In this document: positions 52,443 to 58,216 of the stretch, in pieces
Position numbering within the stretch: the stretch's first letter is position 1
Layout: each line of letters begins with the position of its first letter
Source of the DNA: Phycisphaerales bacterium
GTDB lineage: Bacteria; Planctomycetota; Phycisphaerae; Phycisphaerales; JAGLTS01
Assembly (NCBI GenBank): GCA_023135165.1
Contig: JAGLTS010000042.1
Coordinates: 1 to 58,216 of the forward strand
DNA length: 58,216 bases
Direction of reading: 5' to 3'
The notes under the pieces: model-generated
Seen by the model: only the letters and a program-made list of their open reading frames with translations
Databases searched by the model: none
Told to the model about the DNA's origin: nothing
Translations under genes and position numbers: made by a program

Positions 52443-52934
52443 TCAGCTGGCCTCGGCAAGCTCGTCTGGATTCTCGAACTCGCCACTCACGCTCTGATGC
52501 AGTGAGTCCTCCGGTACATCGTGAGCGGTGATGTTTCGGCCGGAGACGCCCAGCGCCAGGAGAACGCATGCCTCGATGCCGAACTCCCCGCCGACGAGGT
52601 ACGCTCCCTCTTCCACGTGCTGGCAGTACCGCACGAAGAACGGGATCGAATGCGTGACCAGTTCCTCGTCGAGGAGTGTCAGTCGCCATGGGCTGTCAAC
52701 ACGCAGCGGGCGATCCGAGAGAAAGCCGGTCCCTCCCCGGCCGACGTCCCGCAACTGGATCGTCACTGAGGTCGTTGACTGTTCATGCTCACATCCAGCC
52801 GGGCTGGTGAGGATGGCCGATCCCCGCACACCGAAGCGCGTGAAGCGGCGCTTGCGGATCGACGCGGGCTTGGCCCGCCACTTCTCGATATGACCGAGCG
52901 TTTCGAGCAGGTGTTGTGCACGTTCGACGGACAT
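52443..52934 (-). CDS. PilZ domain protein
   Basis: 163 residues from the ATG at 52934, six bases after a strong AGGAGG; an ATG at 52958 lacks this. The RxxxR motif is in RKRRFTRFGVRG near residue 32. The second motif reads DVGRGGTG, with Gly in place of the usual Ser of DxSxxG, so c-di-GMP binding may be altered. The C-terminal part continues the barrel (FVRYCQHVEEGAYLVGGEFG). A 60-base tandem repeat lies upstream of the start. The gene is convergent with flgM. Confidence 0.8.
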   Translation of the reverse strand: MSVERAQHLLETLGHIEKWRAKPASIRKRRFTRFGVRGSAILTSPAGCEHEQSTTSVTIQLRDVGRGGTGFLSDRPLRVDSPWRLTLLDEELVTHSIPFFVRYCQHVEEGAYLVGGEFGIEACVLLALGVSGRNITAHDVPEDSLHQSVSGEFENPDELAEAS

Positions 52935-52993
52935 CGGAACCTCCTGACCAGCGATCATGGCCGATAACTCCCCTCGCCCAAGCTTCGCCTGGA

Positions 52994-53113
52994 TGCCTTG
53001 TCATCGGCCAATCCGGGAAGGGAGTGAACCAAGCCACCCACGGCGCTTCGAGGTGCTTTGTAATCGGTCAATCCGGGAAGGGAGTGAACCAAACCACGCG
53101 CGGCACTGCGAGG
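52994..53113. repeat. Tandem 60-bp repeat, two copies
   Basis: Units 52994-53053 and 53054-53113 are about 87 percent identical by eye, with TCGG(C/T)CAATCCGGGAAGGG and GAGTGAACCAA common to both. A third, truncated start (TGATTTGTGG) follows. It lies in the upstream region of the minus-strand PilZ gene. On that strand each unit contains (G/A)CCGAT(G/T)A, similar to a sigma-28 -10 box. Confidence 0.85.
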
Positions 53114-53146
53114 TGATTTGTGGCCGTGACTGGTTCCGGTGAGGCT

Positions 53147-53668
53147 CTACCGCGCGAGGATGTGCGTCGTCGACAGAAGCTCACCTTCGGGCGTGTGCAG
53201 GGTCGCCTTCATAATGAGATGCTGGCGCGACTGTTGCCCAGGGGGAAGCATGAGATTAAAGCGATACAGCCGCGTGACCCATTCGTAGTGATCGAAGTTC
53301 TGCTCCAGGTCGGTGATGTCCTGTGTCCAGGTCTGGAGGTGGTTGCGGATGTTGAGATCTTCGGGATCGGTGCCTGAGTGGAGGGAGAAACGCAGCTTGC
53401 CAAGCGCCTTGGTGGTGTGGCCGAAGCTGTCGCGACACTCCACGTACAGATCGATCAGCGGTTGTCCCGTCTCAGCGTCGCGCGAGAGCTGCGTGAGTGG
53501 GTGGATGCGCATTCGAACGGGTCGAAAAGGCCAAGCTCCGGGCTGCTGCGGGCCGGTCGCCTGGCGGCGCGCCTCTCCGATGGCGTCGTTGGCCGAATCC
53601 CCGACCGCGCAACCGGCGAAGGCGATGGTCACGACCGTCAGCAGAATGAACCGGCACGCTGCCCGCAT
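53147..53668 (-). CDS. Small lipoprotein, beta-rich, function unknown
   Basis: 173 residues from the ATG at 53668; an ATG at 53752 would overlap the next gene upstream. The lipobox is IAFAGC. The rest is beta-rich (PVRMRIHPLTQLSRDAETGQ, DLYVECRDSFGHTTKALGKL, LYRFNLMLPPGQ). I do not recognise it. It is the last gene of the minus-strand cluster that begins beyond the right end. Confidence 0.6.
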   Translation of the reverse strand: MRAACRFILLTVVTIAFAGCAVGDSANDAIGEARRQATGPQQPGAWPFRPVRMRIHPLTQLSRDAETGQPLIDLYVECRDSFGHTTKALGKLRFSLHSGTDPEDLNIRNHLQTWTQDITDLEQNFDHYEWVTRLYRFNLMLPPGQQSRQHLIMKATLHTPEGELLSTTHILAR

Positions 53669-53699
53669 GTCGTGAGCGTACTCGGGCAGGGCGATCGGC

Positions 53700-53984
53700 T
53701 CAATCCTGCGTCGGCACGGGCTGGCGGTCGAGTCGGCTGCGCATCCCTTCAAGCAGTGCGGCGAGACGCTGCTGGCAGGCCTCCATGCTGGAGATGGCTC
53801 GCGTGTTGTCCGCCACCACCTTGAGCAGTTCCTCGAGCTGATAGCGCTGCTCGATGATGTGATCGTGAGCCTCGCTGAGCTGGCGTTCCCTCCTCGCGTT
53901 GAGTCTGCGCTCCCACATCCAGAGCACGCCGATCAGCCCGGCAGCACCGAACTGCGTCATGGTCTGGGTTGCTTCCAGTTCCAT
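53700..53984 (-). CDS. Small single-TM coiled-coil protein
   Basis: 94 residues with GGAGG six bases before the ATG. One short TM helix (FGAAGLIGVLWMWERRL) is followed by a long coiled coil (about 30-85). Proteins of this shape sit in phage lysis or tail cassettes as well as in chromosomal clusters, and no family was recognised. It lies between the unknown lipoprotein and the 577-residue gene, on the same strand. Confidence 0.6.
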   Translation of the reverse strand: MELEATQTMTQFGAAGLIGVLWMWERRLNARRERQLSEAHDHIIEQRYQLEELLKVVADNTRAISSMEACQQRLAALLEGMRSRLDRQPVPTQD

Positions 53985-54023
53985 GGCGAACCTCCAGGCT
54001 TGGCTCAGGCAAGGCGCTGGTGC

Positions 54024-55757
54024 CTATTGCACCAGCCGGATCGGACGAAGCCACACGCGCGTCCGTTGGCCGGCGCCGAGGTCATGCTCGATCCGCACGA
54101 CGCTGACCCCGGCTGACTGCTCGATGCACACCGCTGGGGATCGGCCGCCTCGCACCGCCGTGACGATGTCGCCGATCCGGACCCCAGGATCGACCGGGCC
54201 GATGTCGACGACGATGTCCGCATCCTTGTCGCCGACCTTCGACTCGCCGACTCGCGCCGCGGTGAAGGCATCCGCCGGGCCATCGTCATCCTCATCATCC
54301 TGCTCGACCGCACCGGGCATGTCGCGCGGATCGCTGTCATCGTCATCGGGCACATCCGTCGACTCGGGTTCGTCGGACGCATCGCGAATGCGCGACATGT
54401 CGCACAGCACGTTCCCGAGGATCCTCGTCTCGGGATGAACATCCGGCTGCCGTAGCGCTGCGGCGATCCGCAGTCGCAGCGTTTCGGCATTACCCGCCGC
54501 GGCGAACCCGGATGGAAGCGTGTGTTCGGTGAGCAGCAGCTCGCCCCGCCCCTGCGCAAGCGTCATCGCGCCGGTGAAAGCCTGCCATGTATTGCCGCTG
54601 TCAAGGCTGTACTCAACGAGGACGCCGGTTGAAGGATCCCGTACACCCTCGCCCCGGCGCGGCCGAAAGGCGAGCGGCGTCGGCGGCAGCGAGTTAACAC
54701 CGAAATGCGCCGCTAGGTCGAACAGCCCCTCGTGCTCGCCCAATCGCCAACGCCGGAACACCTCAGCGTGCGGCAGGAAGTCGGCGTGGTCTCGGTCGTA
54801 GACCGATGTGCTCTCACCTTCGAGCTGCGGATCCCACGTCGAAAGAAGCAGGAACGTGCCTTCGATCTCCCTCGCCGGGCCTACGCTGACGATCAGCGAC
54901 TGCGTCTCACGGTGCAGCCGACAGCGGATTCGCTCGATCAGGGATCGGGCTTGCGCACGAGTCCGCAACGTCAGCGTGATCGGTCTGCCTCGCCCGATCG
55001 GTCGGCATCGGTGGCCGTGGCGCGCCGCCGCGTCACCCGTCGTTCGATCAATGTACATCCCATGGCGTTCCAGAAGCGTGGTCAGGACTGAACGGATCGA
55101 TCCGCCGACTCGAAGGTCCAGCGAAATGCCATCGGTCAGCTGTTCGCTCGGCAAAAGGATCTGGTCAAGGTTCAGATCGAGTGTGACGCTCAGGTACGTG
55201 ATCGCGTCGCGCAGCGTCCAGGGGGCGCCGCCTTCTTGGAACACGTACGTCGATCGGCCGCGCACGTGCCGGCGTATGTCTGAGCGGTTCGCACCCGGCC
55301 CGGCGCGCATGGTGGCGATGCGGCGCAGTTCCTCCGCGTTCACATCGCTGGCATTCCACCAACTGCTGTTGATGTGCTGATCGAGCACATCGCTCCACCG
55401 ATCCTTGAGCAGTAGCTCCGCCGATGCGCTGTGCGGATCAAGGCCCATGTCGAATCGCGAGAACTCACCTGTGAGCCATCGCGAGACATGCGCGCCGTGA
55501 TCGCCGACGCGCCAGGACCACTGCACGGTTGCCTCCCGTCCGAGTTGCGACAGAACGTCATGCGCATCGCTCCCGTCGATTGGGTCGCTACCGCGCGTTG
55601 TGTCGATGATCGCCTCTCGCTCATCGAGCAATCCGAAACAGATGAGCTTTCGGCACCACCAGGGGGCGGCGGGTCGGCCTGTGATATCCAGCAGCGGAAC
55701 CTGCGGGGCCGTCGTCGTCGGGGCGGGCGCCGGTGGTAGCATCGCTGTGCTTGTCAT
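54024..55757 (-). CDS. Unknown protein with STN-like segment
   Basis: 577 residues. The segment WTLRDAITYLSVTLDLNLDQ through DLRVGGSIRSVLTTLLERHG (about 175-235) has the pattern of the STN or secretin N-domain: a helix pair, then a strand with V.L.L.G.SIRSVL. A later stretch LVEYSLDSGNTWQAF looks Ig-like, and an acidic linker near residues 480-510 (EQDDEDDDG) separates a final small domain. No signal peptide is visible. The start overlaps the next upstream gene by ATGA. It could belong to a phage-tail or surface-assembly set, but the family is not recognised. Confidence 0.55.
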   Translation of the reverse strand: MTSTAMLPPAPAPTTTAPQVPLLDITGRPAAPWWCRKLICFGLLDEREAIIDTTRGSDPIDGSDAHDVLSQLGREATVQWSWRVGDHGAHVSRWLTGEFSRFDMGLDPHSASAELLLKDRWSDVLDQHINSSWWNASDVNAEELRRIATMRAGPGANRSDIRRHVRGRSTYVFQEGGAPWTLRDAITYLSVTLDLNLDQILLPSEQLTDGISLDLRVGGSIRSVLTTLLERHGMYIDRTTGDAAARHGHRCRPIGRGRPITLTLRTRAQARSLIERIRCRLHRETQSLIVSVGPAREIEGTFLLLSTWDPQLEGESTSVYDRDHADFLPHAEVFRRWRLGEHEGLFDLAAHFGVNSLPPTPLAFRPRRGEGVRDPSTGVLVEYSLDSGNTWQAFTGAMTLAQGRGELLLTEHTLPSGFAAAGNAETLRLRIAAALRQPDVHPETRILGNVLCDMSRIRDASDEPESTDVPDDDDSDPRDMPGAVEQDDEDDDGPADAFTAARVGESKVGDKDADIVVDIGPVDPGVRIGDIVTAVRGGRSPAVCIEQSAGVSVVRIEHDLGAGQRTRVWLRPIRLVQ

Positions 55758-57823
55758 GATGTTCGCACTCCCACGGAGACGCCGGTCAACTCAGCGTCAG
55801 CCACGACCGGAGTGATCCATGACGACCACGGGCTGTCCACTGTCAGCGACGCAGTCGTGGTCAGTCGCCAACGGAACCGCTGGTCGCCGACGATCAATGC
55901 GACGGTTGTTGTCAGATGCGCATCCTGATCGTCGACTTGGATCTGCGCGAGATCAGCGATCGTGCCGTCCGGCAGCTCTCGCTGCAGCGTGATCTGCGAG
56001 AGGCCCATCGTGCAAGGTCGGGCGGGGAGCACCAGACGCACCGTCATTTCTGAGCCGGTCACGTCCGGTCGCCAGTCCGATCGACACGGGAAGAGCGGCG
56101 GCGGCGGGATGGTCACCAACCCATCACCGACACGCCGCACTCGACGCCAACGCGATGTCGCAGCGGGCCTGCCGTCGCGATCCACCCTTTGCAGCGCGAG
56201 CAGCACTTCGTCGCCGTCGTCGGGGATGTACTCAGCCGGGAGGGTGAAGCTGTTCTGCATCGGACTCAGGTGCGCGATGACTTCAAACTCGGTCGTCGGC
56301 TCGTCTCGCGCCCACAGCACCTCGACGGCATCGCGGGCCATCGGAATCACCATGAACGGATCACCGATGAGCACCAGCCCGAGCGCATCGCCCGAGAGCG
56401 CTGCGTAGATCGCCTCGGCAATCGTCCAGCCGTGCTCCAGGCTGCGAATGAGTCGCGCGATGTCCGGCGTCGCGTTGCTGAAGTCCGACGTATACGCCGC
56501 CACCGCTGCATAACCTGCCCGCATCGCCGATGGGGCGAACGATGTGTCTGAAGCGTTGCGCAGCAGGCCGACTGAATCACCCGCCTGCGACATCTGGATC
56601 GCCAGGACCAATTCACCATCCGCGTCATCAAGGAAACCCGTGGCGGATGTCGTGCGGTCGAAACTGATGAGGAACGCATGATTGTCGATCATGGTCGCCG
56701 AGCCTGACGCGCCGCACGTTCCCACGTTGACCCCCGCATTGGCGATCGCCGGTTCAACGTCAGCCTGCGGCGCGACATGGCCCCAGTCGAGCAGAACCCC
56801 CGTGTCCGCACGTTCGAGCACATCGTCCGACGACAACGCCGCGCTTCGGCTAAGAATCTGCGTGCTGCCAGCCAATGTCGGGCTGTCGCACCGGCACACC
56901 ATTGGGATTGACGCCAGCATCGATACTGTGGGGCGTTCATCGGTGCTGATCGGAAGTGCGCCTGCCGTCCCCAACTCCTCTTGAATCCACTTACTGAACG
57001 GCTCGGTGACGCCTGCGTTGTCAACGAGACCAGGCAGGCCATGCGCCAGCCAGAAACCGGCGATTGTGTTGTGCAGCGCGCGGTCGGCAAGACGTTCGTC
57101 GATGGCGTCGAGCACAGCCGTCGCCTCCGCGTTTGTCATCGTCTCCGATGAGGGCGCGCTAACGCCGAGCACATGGGCGAGCGGCACGCCGCGTTGCGCG
57201 TGACATTGCACGGCAAAGGCTGTCGAGTCCGCATCATCCAGCCGGTAGATCACCATCCAGTGCGCTGGATCGTCCGCGTGCGTTCCACCGCTCGCCGGAG
57301 CCACCAGACCAATCGAACCCGTGCCGACGATCCACTCGTCAAGGTCCAGGCTGCCCGTTGCCGCGTAGTCCTTCTCGCAGCAGCCCAGTTCGACATCCGC
57401 AGGCTCAAACTGGCTCAAATCCCAGGAAACATCGTCCTTCGCTTGAGCATCCAGCGAAAGCGCGACCTCGCTCTTGCTCTGATTGAATGCGACCTCCACA
57501 CAGATCCACGGTCGCTGCGGTTCGTACATCGCGCTCACCGCCGGTTGACCACTTCCCAACACGGTGATGCTGTGCTCATCCGGGTCGATCACGGCATCGC
57601 AGATCGTTGCGCCGTCGGTATCCGTTAGACGCAGGAACGTGACGGCGCCGCCGGTGAGATTACCCGGTGCGATCGCACACCGAATGTGCAGCACTGCGGG
57701 TACGGTGCTCAGCGTGTGCATCACCACTTCCCGCCCAAGACCTGTCGTGAACGCCACGTGACATCCGACCGTTCCTCGATCCGGATGCGCTGCGTCGGCG
57801 AGTTGGCTCAGTAGAGCGCTCAT
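55754..57823 (-). CDS. LamG-like / TIGR03790-like / Fn3-like multidomain protein
   Basis: 689 residues from the ATG at 57823, which overlaps the preceding stop by four bases; an ATG at 57838 is an alternative. Residues 1-165 look like a concanavalin/LamG domain (AATGSLDLDEWIVGTGSIGL). Residues 180-520 follow the TIGR03790 pattern: HWMVIYRLDDADSTAFAVQC, RGVPLAHVLGV, IAGFWLAHGLPG, and near the end HGWTIAEAIYAALSGDALGL with LIGDPFMVIP, reminiscent of C25-type peptidase folds. The end is Fn3-like. The function of TIGR03790 proteins is unknown to me. The domain call comes from pattern reading and needs an HMM search. Confidence 0.6.
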   Translation of the reverse strand: MSALLSQLADAAHPDRGTVGCHVAFTTGLGREVVMHTLSTVPAVLHIRCAIAPGNLTGGAVTFLRLTDTDGATICDAVIDPDEHSITVLGSGQPAVSAMYEPQRPWICVEVAFNQSKSEVALSLDAQAKDDVSWDLSQFEPADVELGCCEKDYAATGSLDLDEWIVGTGSIGLVAPASGGTHADDPAHWMVIYRLDDADSTAFAVQCHAQRGVPLAHVLGVSAPSSETMTNAEATAVLDAIDERLADRALHNTIAGFWLAHGLPGLVDNAGVTEPFSKWIQEELGTAGALPISTDERPTVSMLASIPMVCRCDSPTLAGSTQILSRSAALSSDDVLERADTGVLLDWGHVAPQADVEPAIANAGVNVGTCGASGSATMIDNHAFLISFDRTTSATGFLDDADGELVLAIQMSQAGDSVGLLRNASDTSFAPSAMRAGYAAVAAYTSDFSNATPDIARLIRSLEHGWTIAEAIYAALSGDALGLVLIGDPFMVIPMARDAVEVLWARDEPTTEFEVIAHLSPMQNSFTLPAEYIPDDGDEVLLALQRVDRDGRPAATSRWRRVRRVGDGLVTIPPPPLFPCRSDWRPDVTGSEMTVRLVLPARPCTMGLSQITLQRELPDGTIADLAQIQVDDQDAHLTTTVALIVGDQRFRWRLTTTASLTVDSPWSSWITPVVADAELTGVSVGVRTS

Positions 57824-58216
57824 GAAACCGTCTCCCACGTGGTGCTGCCGTGGATCGTTCCGTCGTGGTTCAGGCCGGACCGGGGCGGTGCGTGATTCAC
57901 GACCGTGCTTCCCGAACCCTCATCGAATCGGAAATCCATGATCAGCCCGTTCTGATCTTTGATCTGCGCGTGAAGAAGCGTCACCGCTGCCGGGTCCGCG
58001 CCGGCTGACTGCGAAAAGGCGGGCAGGAAGTACCCCAGCGCGCTCCTCGGAATGGCGCTTCCCGCCACCGCTCCGATCGCCGTCCCGGAGTTGTGTGCTT
58101 GTATCGTGTACGACCCGCCCAGCGTGACCGGTTCCGTGTCGCCGAGACGCAGCTCAAGACCTGTCTGAGGTGTCAGGCGCAGCAGAACCTCGCACATCGC
58201 GCCCGCCGACGGCGCG
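57820..58216 (-). CDS. LamG-like protein, possibly truncated by window end
   Basis: An ATG at 58197 would give 125 residues, but the frame stays open to the window edge, so the true start may lie outside. The C-terminal DFRFDEGSGSTVVNHAPPRS with LNHDGTIHGSTTW is the opening strand pattern of a LamG domain. The upstream part (GGSYTIQAHNSGTAIG) is not recognised. It is coupled to the next gene through ATGA (57820-57823). Confidence 0.55.
   Translation of the reverse strand, partial: APSAGAMCEVLLRLTPQTGLELRLGDTEPVTLGGSYTIQAHNSGTAIGAVAGSAIPRSALGYFLPAFSQSAGADPAAVTLLHAQIKDQNGLIMDFRFDEGSGSTVVNHAPPRSGLNHDGTIHGSTTWETVS

Overview
The window looks like chromosome of a Gram-negative, high-GC planctomycete, most likely class Phycisphaerae. 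This is inferred from protein style. There are PEP-CTERM-like C-termini (31100-31750, 35637-37868) and a subtilase ending in a dockerin-like calcium repeat (23101-25098). There is a membrane protein with a CPxC...CPECGWG zinc ribbon (4567-5286) and an ECF sigma factor beside a Ser/Thr kinase (32114-35487). A Kdo transferase (waaA) implies a lipopolysaccharide outer membrane. Most of the window is ordinary chromosomal housekeeping and accessory genes; no CRISPR array or complete prophage is visible.

Layout. 0-5.9 kb: orphan genes (membrane protein beside a G-rich tract, alkyltransferase-like protein, MORN-repeat protein, GT4 glycosyltransferase, zinc-ribbon protein) and a diverged intergenic repeat pair. 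5.9-10.5 kb, minus strand: purM, a membrane protein, folD and ftcD, i.e. purine and one-carbon folate metabolism. 10.6-12.4 kb: a patatin-like phospholipase bracketed by inverted and direct repeats. 12.4-22.8 kb: Nudix hydrolase, SlyX, LuxR and PilZ regulators, an RND pump with its adaptor, an M24 peptidase, waaA, tRNA-Val and mtnP. 23-26.5 kb: subtilase, two small lipoproteins and a strong hairpin terminator.

26.5-31 kb is a selenium-decoding locus: selB, then an outer-membrane barrel gene (DUF5916-like) whose frame is interrupted only by a UGA at codon 79, then the selenocysteine tRNA. 31-38 kb: PEP-CTERM proteins and the sigma/kinase pair. 37.9-40.2 kb: a translationally coupled MttB-like methyltransferase and homocysteine S-methyltransferase. 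40.3-49.7 kb: a furanoside-use operon (GH2, binding protein, GH127, ATPase, two permeases), tightly overlapping in its second half. 49.7-50.8 kb: a REP-associated tyrosine transposase between two copies of its palindromic repeat, with further copies at 22.8 and 30.7 kb. A candidate structured RNA with its own terminator follows.

50.9-58.2 kb: lipoproteins, FlgM, PilZ, and a minus-strand set of surface or phage-like proteins with ATGA overlaps, running off the right end.

Best leads: the UGA-interrupted gene between selB and selC, the RAYT/REP family, the unassigned RNA at 50488-50818, and the repeat-bracketed patatin gene. All calls come from reading the sequence; no database search or folding program was run.
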